A DNA stretch of 64,000 nucleotides, from NCBI GenBank assembly GCA_964406605.1, contig CAYOSF010000002.1, positions 124,001 to 188,000 on the forward strand, written 5' to 3'. Below the pieces are notes generated by a model. That model was not told the DNA's origin. It saw only the letters and a program-made list of their open reading frames with translations, and made no database searches. This DNA is from CAYOSF01 sp964406605 (lineage in GTDB: Bacteria > Chloroflexota > Dehalococcoidia > DSTF01 > RBG-16-68-14). The translations under genes were made by a program, and so were the position numbers. Of this stretch, positions 1 to 7,802 are shown one piece after another. The stretch's first letter is position 1, and the number at the start of each line of letters is the position of its first letter.

Positions 1-1
1 C

Positions 2-589
2 GTCAAGTGCTGGGGGCGGAACGACACCGGCCAGTTGGGAACGGGGACGTACCAGGGAAGCAGCGTGCCGGTCGACGTTGTGGGACTCACCGGAGGCGTG
101 CAGGCCGTAGCGGCCGGTGACGAACACACCTGCGCCCTCACAGCGGCGGGCGGCGTCAAGTGCTGGGGCTCGAATGGCTACGGAGAGCTGGGGAATGGGA
201 CGAACGCCCAGAGCGCCGTACCGGTCGACGTTGTGGGGCTCACCAGCGGCGTACAGGCGGTTTCGGCGGGTGACGGACACACCTGCGCCCTCACCATCGA
301 GGGCGGCATCAAGTGTTGGGGCAGAAACGACCACGGCGAACTGGGGGACGGCACGAACGAGGACAGCACCGTGCCGGTGGACACCGCGGAACTGCCCGGC
401 GACGTGAACTGCGATGGCGTCACCGACAGCGTCGATGCCGCGCTGGTCCTTCAGTTCTCCGCCGACCTCATCGACTCGCTTGCCGGCCGGAGCGCCGGGG
501 ACGTCAACCAGAACGGGAGCGTGGATGCCGTCGACGCCGCGCTCATCCTGCAGTTTGTGGCCGGGGTCATCGATAGCCTGCCTCCGTAG
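2..589 (+). CDS. RCC1-repeat protein with C-terminal dockerin-like domain (5' truncated by window edge)
   Basis: The frame is open to the left edge, so this is the C-terminal part of a longer surface protein. It shows repeated RCC1-type blades (CALT..GGVKCWG..N..GELGNGT, about 50 residues apart), expected to form a beta-propeller. The last ~65 residues hold two Ca-binding-like segments (GDVNCDGVTDSVDAALVLQ and GDVNQNGSVDAVDAALILQ) typical of dockerin-type repeats. A related pair ends the protein at 5715-7226, and similar RCC1 blades form the protein at 35785-37653. It is probably secreted; the signal peptide lies outside the window. Binding partner unknown. Confidence 0.8.
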   Translation, partial: VKCWGRNDTGQLGTGTYQGSSVPVDVVGLTGGVQAVAAGDEHTCALTAAGGVKCWGSNGYGELGNGTNAQSAVPVDVVGLTSGVQAVSAGDGHTCALTIEGGIKCWGRNDHGELGDGTNEDSTVPVDTAELPGDVNCDGVTDSVDAALVLQFSADLIDSLAGRSAGDVNQNGSVDAVDAALILQFVAGVIDSLPP

Positions 590-691
590 ATCGCGCTGCG
601 GCTCGCGCCTCCAGCACGAGACCTGCGGCCCTACGCTGCCGCCGGCGGCGGTTCTTGTTGCGCGGAGCTGGCTTGTGGTTCGCTACCAGCA

Positions 692-1519
692 GTGTTGACC
701 ATCGAGATCGGCATCGACCCGGAGATCACCAGCCTCGGAGGCCTGTCGCTGACCTGGCACGGCCTGTTCGTGGCCCTGGGCATCCTCGCCGGTCTCTACG
801 TCAGTGCCACGATGGCGCGAAGAAGGGGATTCCTGGAGGACGACATCTACACGGTGGCTCTGGTAGGCGTGCCCGCAGGGATCATTGGGGCGCGGATCCT
901 GTTCGTCGCGGAGAACTGGCGCCTGTTCCAGGACGCGCCGCTGGACGCCTTTCGCATCGACGAAGGCGGTATCTCCATCTACGGGGCTCTGATCGGGGGT
1001 GTGGTGGCGGGCCTGGCGTATACCATGTGGCGACGGCTCGATATCGCGAGCGCTCTCGACGTCGCCGCCTTCGGACTGATCCTGGGGATGGCCATCGGGC
1101 GCCTCGGCTGCCTGGTGGCCGGGGATACGCTGGCCGACCCCTCCAGCCTCCCCTGGGCGGTCGAGTACACCAACCCGGCAAGCGGCAACTTCGGGCTGCC
1201 GCCGCAACACCCGGCCGTGGCCTACGAGATGCTGGGCGACCTGCTCATCTTCGGCCTCCTGTTCGTGTTGGCGCGCATGTACCGCAGGGACGGGCTCCTC
1301 TTCTTCTCGTGCCTGCTCGCCTACTCGGTGATGCGCTTCTTCGTTAACTTCCTGAGAGAGGACAGCAGGCCCATAGCCGGGGGAGAGCTGAACGTGATGC
1401 AGATGGTCGCGCTGGGCGTGGCCGTCGTGTCCGCGGCGGGCTTTCTGTACTACTGGCGTCGCCCTGCCGTCGCCGAACCGCACACCGCCGTGTCGTCGGA
1501 CCGGACCGCGCCCGGTTAG
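692..1519 (+). CDS. lgt: Prolipoprotein diacylglyceryl transferase
   Basis: Transfers diacylglycerol from phosphatidylglycerol to the lipobox cysteine of prolipoproteins in the cytoplasmic membrane. The 275-aa protein has the family length, about seven hydrophobic segments, the WHGLF segment near the N-terminus, GGISIYGALIGG, and the signature region GRLGCLVAGD near residue 130. Two positions differ from the E. coli pattern: the His of the GG.S.HGG motif is Tyr here, and the Asn after GRLG is Cys (allowed in the family signature). The start is GTG at 692; TTG at 695 is an alternative. Many lipoproteins encoded in this window (15.7-16.3, 20.6-24.0 and 43.1-44.5 kb) would be substrates. Confidence 0.9.
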   Translation: MLTIEIGIDPEITSLGGLSLTWHGLFVALGILAGLYVSATMARRRGFLEDDIYTVALVGVPAGIIGARILFVAENWRLFQDAPLDAFRIDEGGISIYGALIGGVVAGLAYTMWRRLDIASALDVAAFGLILGMAIGRLGCLVAGDTLADPSSLPWAVEYTNPASGNFGLPPQHPAVAYEMLGDLLIFGLLFVLARMYRRDGLLFFSCLLAYSVMRFFVNFLREDSRPIAGGELNVMQMVALGVAVVSAAGFLYYWRRPAVAEPHTAVSSDRTAPG

Positions 1520-1707
1520 GATGGACGCGGTGGCAGACCTGGCTCGCCGCATACCTGCGTCCGAGCTGGAACCGAGTGCTCGCCCGCGGCAACCTGAAGA
1601 TCAGACCGCGCCATCGGCGCTTGACTCCGTCGGTAGCCATGGGGTACGGTCGGTCACGGCTAGAGGTAGCCAGCACAGCAGGGCGCAGGCCCCAGGAGGA
1701 GATGCTC

Positions 1708-2535
1708 ATGTGTGAGTTCTGTACTCAGCACGGCGAAGGCGAGAAGTGGTATCTGGAGGCGAAGAACTACAGCGCGGAGCTGATCAACGAGGAGCGCAAG
1801 CGCGTCATGGCGGACGTGCTGGAGGGGATAGGCGGCGAGGGTCTCGACCGCTTCGTCGCGCTGGACAAGGTCAGGGTGTCGGACCCCGCCGCCTACGAGA
1901 AGCTGCTCCCGACCATCATAGAGCAGCAGAAGCGCGACCACTGGGGCCAAGTCGTTCCTATCGAGGAGGTAGAGCAGATCCTCGACATGAGCCTGTCGGT
2001 GGTCAGGCTGCCCTGCGTCTGCCGCGGCACGCTCCACGGATACCGCGAGCCCAGATTCTGTTTCGGCGTGACCTCGCCCGCCAAGGGCACTCAGGCGGCC
2101 GACATGATCGAGGATCCGGACTACTCGTCGAGTCTGGAGGAGCTTACGACGGAAGACGCCAAGAAGGCTTTCCGGAAGCTGGACCGCAACGGGTTGGTGC
2201 ACACGGTGTGGACCTTCGGGAGTCCCTGGATCGGCGGCATCTGCAACTGCACCGTGAACGATTGCATGGCCCTGAAATACCGCATGCGGCTCGACCTGCC
2301 GATGTTCTTCAAGGCGGAGTACGTGGCCACCATCGAATGGGAGGAGTGCAACGGCTGCCGGGACTGCATGAAGCTGTGCAACTTCGGGGCCATCGGCTAC
2401 TCGCCCTCCGCGGACAAGTGCTCCATCGACCAGCAGCAGTGCTACGGCTGCGGCGTCTGCCGCGTGGAGTGCAGCCGGGACGCCATCAGCCTGCGGGACA
2501 GGAACGCCATCCCCGCGCTGGCAAACGCATGGTGA
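1708..2535 (+). CDS. Cysteine-rich 4Fe-4S binding protein
   Basis: A 275-aa protein whose C-terminus carries two ferredoxin-type cluster motifs (CNGCRDCMKLC and CYGCGVCRVEC). Upstream there are further cysteines: an N-terminal MCEFCTQHGEG, CVCRG near residue 110 and CNCTVNDC near residue 180, so extra clusters or a metal site are possible. The start is the ATG at 1708, seven bases after AGGAGGA; an in-frame ATG at 1702 is too close to that site. The next gene, another ferredoxin, begins 4 bases downstream, so the two are almost certainly co-transcribed. Probably a cytoplasmic electron-transfer or sensing protein; its partner enzyme is not in the window. Confidence 0.75.
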   Translation: MCEFCTQHGEGEKWYLEAKNYSAELINEERKRVMADVLEGIGGEGLDRFVALDKVRVSDPAAYEKLLPTIIEQQKRDHWGQVVPIEEVEQILDMSLSVVRLPCVCRGTLHGYREPRFCFGVTSPAKGTQAADMIEDPDYSSSLEELTTEDAKKAFRKLDRNGLVHTVWTFGSPWIGGICNCTVNDCMALKYRMRLDLPMFFKAEYVATIEWEECNGCRDCMKLCNFGAIGYSPSADKCSIDQQQCYGCGVCRVECSRDAISLRDRNAIPALANAW

Positions 2536-2539
2536 GATC

Positions 2540-2770
2540 ATGATCGAGATAGCGCTGGACGACAAGAAATGCACCTCTCCCGACGAGTGCCGGGAATGCC
2601 TCGAGATCTGCCCGCAGGGTGTCTTCGCCATGTACGCGAAAGGCGAACGGAAGCCGGGTGTCACCACCAAGCAGTGGGCGATAGCGCCCGTCTGGCTCAG
2701 CCTCTGCACCGCCTGCGAGATCTGCGAGGAGGTCTGCCCCCAGAACGCCCTCGCGGTGAACGTGGCGTAG
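2540..2770 (+). CDS. Small 2x[4Fe-4S]-type ferredoxin
   Basis: A 76-aa ferredoxin. The first cluster motif is C-x5-C-x2-C-x3-CP (starting at C11) and the second is CTACEICEEVCP. The longer first spacing resembles ferredoxins that serve as small subunits of oxidoreductases. It lies 4 bases after the larger Fe-S protein and is likely its electron-transfer partner. No oxidoreductase catalytic subunit is adjacent; a HEPN-type gene follows on the opposite strand. Confidence 0.8.
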   Translation: MIEIALDDKKCTSPDECRECLEICPQGVFAMYAKGERKPGVTTKQWAIAPVWLSLCTACEICEEVCPQNALAVNVA

Positions 2771-2857
2771 GGGGCGGAGAGGCGCGACGGCGCCGGTGCC
2801 GGTGCGCTCGTTCATGCTTCCCACTTGCGCCCATGCGAGCTGCTCTTGCACCACGGA

Positions 2858-3580
2858 CTAGCGAGGACTGACCGGAGCCGTAAGCCTCTTGTCGACGCCC
2901 GACAGGATGGCGGATGAGAGCTCCAAGAGTTGCCTGGCATATCTGACCATATCTGCTCTCTTTCGCAGGAAGCGGTCTCGTCTTTTCGCCGAGAAGTCGA
3001 TATCCAGCTCGTGAATGATTTGGTTCCTGCAATCGAATACGGGCTTCAGCTCTCCCGGCCGCAAACCGACATCCTCTCCGGTGAGACCCAGATAGGAAAT
3101 GGTCTTCAGGAGTTCATCGGAAGACTGAAGACTTCCCCCCGTTAGCTCGTCGATGAGCAGCTTGACGAGCTCATCCTGGGGTCTCTCGCTCAGAAGCACC
3201 TCAGATAGCATCTGGAGGTTTACAGTGATCGTGTCTTCTCCTGGCACTTCCCGCCGAAGACGCCGAATGGTGAATTTCTGCAGGCCTGCACGGGCTTGTT
3301 CATCTGCCGCCAGCACCTTGGGCAGCGTGTCTTTCACCAACTGCTTTGTCATGGAGTCCAAGCCAGCCCCTGCAAAGACTACCATGGCGCGAAGCAGATC
3401 CTGTTCGGTGTCGGTGGGCATGCCCCTGGGGACCCTGCCCGTTCCGCTCCGCGTCCTGCGAACAGTATCGAATGCAGTGAGCAAGGATTCAGCGGCTTCG
3501 TACGCATGCCTAGGGATGACATGGGATTTCCTGGCAGCGAGGTGCTTCGGCTCAGGTGGGCAAGTGAACGTCTTCGCCAT
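2858..3580 (-). CDS. HEPN-motif protein (putative RNase-like)
   Basis: A largely helical 240-aa protein with CRNQIIHELD near residues 184-193. R185 and H190 form the R-x4-H motif that is the catalytic signature of HEPN-type RNases in toxin-antitoxin and defence systems. The chosen start ATG at 3580 has a GGGGA site 6 bases upstream; another in-frame ATG at 3607 overlaps a TAGAAT -10-like hexamer. No nucleotidyltransferase (MNT) or other obvious antitoxin is next to it, so it looks solitary. It lies convergent to the ferredoxin pair. Family assignment rests on the motif alone. Confidence 0.6.
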   Translation of the reverse strand: MAKTFTCPPEPKHLAARKSHVIPRHAYEAAESLLTAFDTVRRTRSGTGRVPRGMPTDTEQDLLRAMVVFAGAGLDSMTKQLVKDTLPKVLAADEQARAGLQKFTIRRLRREVPGEDTITVNLQMLSEVLLSERPQDELVKLLIDELTGGSLQSSDELLKTISYLGLTGEDVGLRPGELKPVFDCRNQIIHELDIDFSAKRRDRFLRKRADMVRYARQLLELSSAILSGVDKRLTAPVSPR

Positions 3581-3757
3581 GGTGTATCCCCAATCTGTGA
3601 TCGCCATATTCTAGCACGAGGGCGGACTCCAGGTCGGGCCGTGATGACGCGACCTGCCACACGTATCTCACCCTCCCCGCCTGCTATCCTATCCCACAGC
3701 CCCCGGCGGCTATCGGAGGCCGCCGGGCCGCGTCGCGCCCAGCGAGAGGAGGAATCG

Positions 3758-4510
3758 ATGGAGAGCAAGGCGTTCATGCTGGAGGAGATGGCCTGGCCGG
3801 AGGCGAAGGAGGCGCTGAAGTCGGCGCGGTTGGGGCTGGTTCCGGTCGGCTCGCTGGAGCAGCACGGGCCGCACCTGGGCATGGGCTCCGACGCCCTCCA
3901 GTCCTACGAGTTCACCAAGCGGCTGGCCGAGGCCGTGTACCCCAAGGCCGTCATGACCGCGCCCATCTCGTTCGGGGTATCCACGCATCACATGGCCTTC
4001 CCGGGCACCGTGACGATCAGACCGGAGACGCTCATCGCGCTGGCGGTTGACGTCGGAGTCAGCCTGCACCGGCACGGCATCACCCACGTGCTGTTCGTGA
4101 ACGGGCATGGGGGCAACGAGGACGCCCTGGGCGTCGCCACGGAACGGCTGCGCTTCGAGCACGGGATCAAGGCGGCCCACTCGGTCTGGCCCATGCTCGG
4201 CTGGTTCGAAGCGATGCAGCAGGCGTCGTCCAAGCGCGTGGGGCACTCCTGCGAGGTGGAGGTGTCGCTGGCGATGCACCTTACGCCGCACATCGTCAAG
4301 CGAGACCGGCTCACCGAGGGCGAGTTCATCGCCGTCCCCCTCCGGCACGTGGGCGGCCCCGGACTGTCCGTGCCGCGCCCCTTCGACGAGGTGACGGCCA
4401 ACGGCGCGTTCGAGGGAGCGCCCAAGGCACGGCCCGAGCTTGGGGCCGCGGCCGCTGAAGCCGCCATCGTCCGCCTGGTGGAGTTCATCGAGGACTTCCT
4501 GGAGTACTAG
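3758..4510 (+). CDS. Creatininase-family metal-dependent amidohydrolase
   Basis: A 250-aa enzyme with the family metal-site motif GSLEQHGPHLGMGSD (E34, H36, D45) and the VNGHGGNED loop near residue 112, plus CEVEVSLAMHL where the family has a conserved metal-binding acidic residue. The family includes creatininase, MftE and FAPy deformylase; the substrate here cannot be told. The start ATG follows GAGAGGAGG by 6 bases. A hairpin just past the stop may be its terminator. No mycofactocin precursor peptide gene is visible nearby. Confidence 0.85.
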   Translation: MESKAFMLEEMAWPEAKEALKSARLGLVPVGSLEQHGPHLGMGSDALQSYEFTKRLAEAVYPKAVMTAPISFGVSTHHMAFPGTVTIRPETLIALAVDVGVSLHRHGITHVLFVNGHGGNEDALGVATERLRFEHGIKAAHSVWPMLGWFEAMQQASSKRVGHSCEVEVSLAMHLTPHIVKRDRLTEGEFIAVPLRHVGGPGLSVPRPFDEVTANGAFEGAPKARPELGAAAAEAAIVRLVEFIEDFLEY

Positions 4511-4523
4511 CGAGGGGCGCGCG

Positions 4524-4540
4524 GCGCCGTCGGGCGGCGC
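4524..4540 (+). terminator. Hairpin after creatininase-like gene
   Basis: GCGCCG/CGGCGC arms with a 5-base loop, followed by a T-containing tract, 13 bases past the stop of the creatininase-like gene. Probable intrinsic terminator with a weak T-run. Confidence 0.45.
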
Positions 4541-4550
4541 TCTAGCTTGC

Positions 4551-4579
4551 TTGACAGACCCGTCGGGCTAGGCTAGTCT
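4551..4579 (+). promoter_or_regulatory. Orphan sigma-70-like promoter
   Basis: TTGACA, 17-base spacer, TAGTCT on the plus strand. The nearest plus-strand gene starts 527 bases on, and the gene in between is on the minus strand. It may drive a small RNA or an antisense transcript over the gene at 4674-4925. Confidence 0.5.
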
Positions 4580-4585
4580 AACGTT

Positions 4586-4645
4586 GCGGTTTCGCACGAG
4601 GCCGGGTAACTCCGGTTTCGAGCGGGGCCGTGCTTCTTTCTCCCC
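4586..4645 (+). ncRNA. Possible small RNA downstream of orphan promoter
   Basis: Starts at the expected initiation point of the TTGACA/TAGTCT promoter. It contains CCGG/CCGG and a bulged GCAC..GGCC / GGCCGTGC pairing, followed by TTCTTTCT, which resembles a short transcript ending at a hairpin plus T-rich tail. No coding frame fits. This is inference from layout only. Confidence 0.25.
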
Positions 4646-4673
4646 CTCCATCGGCACGATGGTCTTGACGCGG

Positions 4674-4925
4674 TTACTTGCCCTCCTCGATCTCGTCGAG
4701 CCGGCGATAGATCTCGTACTCGACACCGACGTGGTTGAGCAGGGCGGTGACCGTCAGCGCCACCGCGAGCACGATGCCTCCCGCAATCGCCAGCGCCCCG
4801 CTGTCGTTCGCGGCGCCGATTGCCAGCAGGATCGCCCCGGCGCCTCCCGGCAATGTGCCGATGAGAGGGGCAGCGTGGCCCGATTCGCCAGCGGTCGCCA
4901 TCTCCTTCAACCTTGAACTCAGCAT
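4674..4925 (-). CDS. Small membrane protein, unknown
   Basis: An 83-aa protein with two adjacent hydrophobic stretches: the first centred on PLIGTLPGGAGAILLAIGAA, the second on IAGGIVLAVALTVTALL. A charged tail ending DEIEEGK follows. The start ATG at 4925 is preceded by AAAGGAGG at ideal spacing, which strongly supports the gene. No family recognised. Confidence 0.6.
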   Translation of the reverse strand: MLSSRLKEMATAGESGHAAPLIGTLPGGAGAILLAIGAANDSGALAIAGGIVLAVALTVTALLNHVGVEYEIYRRLDEIEEGK

Positions 4926-5105
4926 GCCTTCCTCCTTTGCACTGGTCGCGCTCAACAAACAGCGCCTGGTGCCCAGCGGGACATCCAGCATGATAGCGAG
5001 AGCTCCGCCGTCGCTGCAGCCCGGCCGGCGTGGCAAGGGCCGCACAGACCGTGGTACCGTTCATGGGAGCAGGCCACGGGGTGAGATCCAGCCAGGAGGC
5101 AAACG

Positions 5106-5369
5106 ATGACGTTCTTCAAGAAGCTGTTCAAGCGCGGCCAGGGACAGCCGGGCGCGGAGGCTGAGCAATCAGAGGTGGCGTGTCCTCATGTCGTGCTCGT
5201 CCCCCAATGGGACAGCGCCGCCGACATGGGGAATCCCGACAAGGTGGCTCGGTACACGTGCCAGAGTTGCCAAGCGCCCTTCTCGCTCGAGGAGGGGAAG
5301 AGGCTGATGGCCGACGAGGCGGAGCGGGTACGGCTGTCCGAGGCCGAAGGCGAAGAGGGCCGGCAGTAG
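5106..5369 (+). CDS. Small zinc-ribbon-like protein, unknown
   Basis: An 87-aa hydrophilic protein with ACPH near residue 26 and TCQSC near residue 51, four possible zinc ligands (C, H, C, C). The N-terminus is basic (FFKKLFKR) and the tail acidic. The start follows GGAGGC at good spacing. No family recognised; the ligand spacing resembles small zinc ribbons. Confidence 0.6.
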   Translation: MTFFKKLFKRGQGQPGAEAEQSEVACPHVVLVPQWDSAADMGNPDKVARYTCQSCQAPFSLEEGKRLMADEAERVRLSEAEGEEGRQ

Positions 5370-5675
5370 GCTCCCTCGCGCCTTCCGGGTGCCGCCGGCT
5401 CCGCGAGACTCTCGAAGAAGCGGGGGTGCAGCCGGTACATTCCTCTCTGCCGCCCGTGTCCGCCCGTGGTGGAGGGTCCCGGTATCGCTCCTACATTCAC
5501 CATTCACCACTGCGCGGGTGGGTGTGAACGAAATCCAAGGATCATGCAGCGCTCTGCGGTCGGTAGCGTGACTGCTCCTGTGTGAATTGAGGGAGCACTT
5601 TCTCCTCCCAACTCCTGTTTCAGGGCGACACCACCGCCAACGTGACCCACTCACAACCGGCATTGTTGACATCGC
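5370..5675. other. Intergenic stretch without a recognised gene
   Basis: No coding frame or RNA gene recognised. Its right end merges into the promoter of the downstream P-domain gene. Confidence 0.5.
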
Positions 5676-5705
5676 TTGACGTGGCACCGAAAGGGGCGCT
5701 ACTCT
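5676..5705 (+). promoter_or_regulatory. Promoter of the P-domain/dockerin-like gene
   Basis: TTGACG, 18-base spacer, TACTCT. The predicted start of transcription is only a few bases before the ATG at 5715, so the mRNA may be nearly leaderless. The TTGACG itself could be read as an upstream TTG start codon, which this promoter argues against. Confidence 0.5.
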
Positions 5706-5714
5706 CAACCCACC

Positions 5715-7226
5715 ATGGCGCGGCCGCGATTCTTCTGGATAGCGCTGACCGCCCTCCTGCTCGCGGGCGTCGTGGCCACTATTGGTCTTCTGCGTCTCAA
5801 TCCCCCCGCCCGCGCCCTGCCCCCCGCGGGCATAGACAGAATGAACGTCACGGCCGAGGTGAGCATCGTCTCCCGCGCGGGCTCGGAGACATTCGAGCTC
5901 ACCGGCACGGCCGACTTCCAGAGGAGCGACCCGGACCTCGATGGGGACGTGGAAGTGGTGGACGTTGAGATCATCGCCTTGAACCTGGAAGGCGAAAGCA
6001 TCACGGGGCCGGTCGTGGTTTCGGAGAGCGACACGCTCACCTCCACGGGTGAGATCCGCAGCCTGCAGCCGCCCCCGGACCAGTTCCCGGCTTCCAGCTT
6101 CCTCGACGCGTTCATCGTGGCGCAGATCCCCTACGTCGGCGCGGCTTCCTCGCCCACCGTCCACAATGAGGTGCCGCTACACCTGGTACCGATGGTGGAC
6201 GGCAGTGAGGTTTCTCTGGATGACTGGCCACCGGAGGGCGTCACGTACCAGACCGAGCCGTTCACGGCGGGTGGCTCCTACGCTCTGCCGCAGACGTGGC
6301 CGCCGGGCGAGCCCGGATGTACCGGCGGCGTCCCGCTCCTTCCCCAGTTGCCCGCCAAGATCTGCTTGACGAGTCTCTCCGTCCTCATAGGTGAACTGAA
6401 GGTGCCGACTCCCACGCTCACCCCGTGCCCGACGGACGTCTGCACCCCGACGCCCACGCCGACCGTTACGCCCACGCATCAGGCGACTCCGACTCGCACG
6501 CCTACGCCTGGGGCAACTCCTACGAGCACGCCGGTCTGCCCACTCGTTGTGGCTACGAACGGAGTCTACTCGGACGCGCTCCAAACGCCGCTCTCGATCC
6601 CCGATAGTGACGCAGCCGGCGTCGCTGACTGCTTCACCATTAGTGACACAACAGTCATCGATGACCTCGAAGTAACTCTGGACGTCAGCCACACCTATGT
6701 CGGAGACCTTGTGATTGTGCTGGGTCACTTGTCCGAGGAAACCGGCACGACCGTCACGCTCATTGACCGCCCCGGGGTTCCCGCGTCCTCGTTGGGCTGC
6801 TCGGGGGACGACATCGACGTCACTCTTGACGACGAGGCGCCGGCGGCGGCCGAGGACGCGTGTGGCAATCGTCCAGCAATCACTGGACGACTCAGACCGA
6901 ACGAACCCCTGGCAATGTTCGATGGAGAGAGCATCGGCGGGGGGTGGACACTCCGTATCGCGGACAGGGCCTCCGCAGACGTTGGAACGCTCAACGGATG
7001 GTCGCTGATTCTCAACAGCGCCGGAGGCTTGATAGGGGATACGACCTGTGACGGCCGGGTCAACAGTATCGATGCCGCGCTCGTTCTTCAGCTTAGTGCG
7101 GGCCTCATAGATTCGCTGGCTTGTCAGGAGAACGCGGACACGAACGGGGACACGTTTGTCAACTCGATCGACGCTGCCTTGATCCTGCAGTACGACGCCG
7201 GCCTCATCGACCACCTGCCTCCCTAG
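5715..7226 (+). CDS. Secreted protein with proprotein-convertase P domain and dockerin-like tail
   Basis: A 503-aa exported protein with an N-terminal signal/anchor (PRFFWIALTALLLAGVVATIG). A beta-rich region of ~200 residues follows, then a Thr/Pro linker (TPTPTVTPTHQATPTRTPTP). Next is a P domain of ~130 residues containing LDVSHTYVGDLVIVL and GGGWTLRIAD. Last come two dockerin-type segments (GDTTCDGRVNSIDAALVLQ, ADTNGDTFVNSIDAALILQ). P domains usually sit beside subtilisin-like proteases, but no protease domain is visible. The ATG at 5715 is chosen because it directly precedes the signal peptide and suits the upstream promoter. Confidence 0.75.
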   Translation: MARPRFFWIALTALLLAGVVATIGLLRLNPPARALPPAGIDRMNVTAEVSIVSRAGSETFELTGTADFQRSDPDLDGDVEVVDVEIIALNLEGESITGPVVVSESDTLTSTGEIRSLQPPPDQFPASSFLDAFIVAQIPYVGAASSPTVHNEVPLHLVPMVDGSEVSLDDWPPEGVTYQTEPFTAGGSYALPQTWPPGEPGCTGGVPLLPQLPAKICLTSLSVLIGELKVPTPTLTPCPTDVCTPTPTPTVTPTHQATPTRTPTPGATPTSTPVCPLVVATNGVYSDALQTPLSIPDSDAAGVADCFTISDTTVIDDLEVTLDVSHTYVGDLVIVLGHLSEETGTTVTLIDRPGVPASSLGCSGDDIDVTLDDEAPAAAEDACGNRPAITGRLRPNEPLAMFDGESIGGGWTLRIADRASADVGTLNGWSLILNSAGGLIGDTTCDGRVNSIDAALVLQLSAGLIDSLACQENADTNGDTFVNSIDAALILQYDAGLIDHLPP

Positions 7227-7290
7227 TACGCCCGTTGGCGTCGTCCTCGGCAGCCCACTGCATCCGTCTGCGGCGCGTCTGTCGCCTCTC

Positions 7291-7707
7291 CTACTCCCCC
7301 ACGATCTGCACCACGATCTCACGCTGGCGCGGCCGTACGTCGAAGTCCACGTAGATGATTTGCTGCCACGTGCCCAGCGTCAGCCGGTGGCCGACGAACG
7401 GGACGGAGAGGGACGGGCCCAGGAGCGCGGCCCGGACGTGCGAGTGCCCGTTGCCGTCGCCCCAGCGTTCGTTGTGGCGGTAGTAGCGGCTCCGCGGCGC
7501 GACCTCGTCGAACACCTGCTCCAAGTCGGCGACCGCGCCGGGCTCGAACTCGATAGTGGTGAGGGCGCTGGTGGAGCCGGGGCAGAACAGGGTCACCGTG
7601 CCCGACGTCACACCCGACCCCGACACCGCGCGCCCCACCGCGTCCGTGATGTCGTGCGTGTCGGCGTTCCCGGCCGTCTTCAGCGAGATCTTCTCGGTCA
7701 CTACCAT
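7291..7707 (-). CDS. YjbQ/UPF0047-family protein
   Basis: A 138-aa protein with the conserved block GDGNGHSHVRAALLGPS and LGTWQQIIYVDFD of the YjbQ family. E. coli YjbQ has weak thiamine-phosphate synthase activity; the physiological role is uncertain. The ATG at 7707 has GAGGTG 6 bases upstream; the GTG at 7716 lies inside that ribosome site. It is preceded on the same strand by the GMC oxidoreductase gene and a hairpin. Confidence 0.85.
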   Translation of the reverse strand: MVVTEKISLKTAGNADTHDITDAVGRAVSGSGVTSGTVTLFCPGSTSALTTIEFEPGAVADLEQVFDEVAPRSRYYRHNERWGDGNGHSHVRAALLGPSLSVPFVGHRLTLGTWQQIIYVDFDVRPRQREIVVQIVGE

Positions 7708-7729
7708 GGCTGTCACCTCATGATGAACC

Positions 7730-7751
7730 GCGGCTCCCGTGGGGGAGCCGC
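7730..7751 (-). terminator. Hairpin after GMC oxidoreductase gene
   Basis: A 9-bp GCGGCTCCC/GGGAGCCGC stem with a 4-base loop, lying between the stop of the GMC gene and the start of the YjbQ-like gene. There is no T-run, so termination is plausible but unproven. Confidence 0.4.
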
Positions 7752-7802
7752 TCGTCGCAGATTCGCATGTCGCCGGGGCCGCTCCCCCGCGGTCCCCCGG
7801 CC

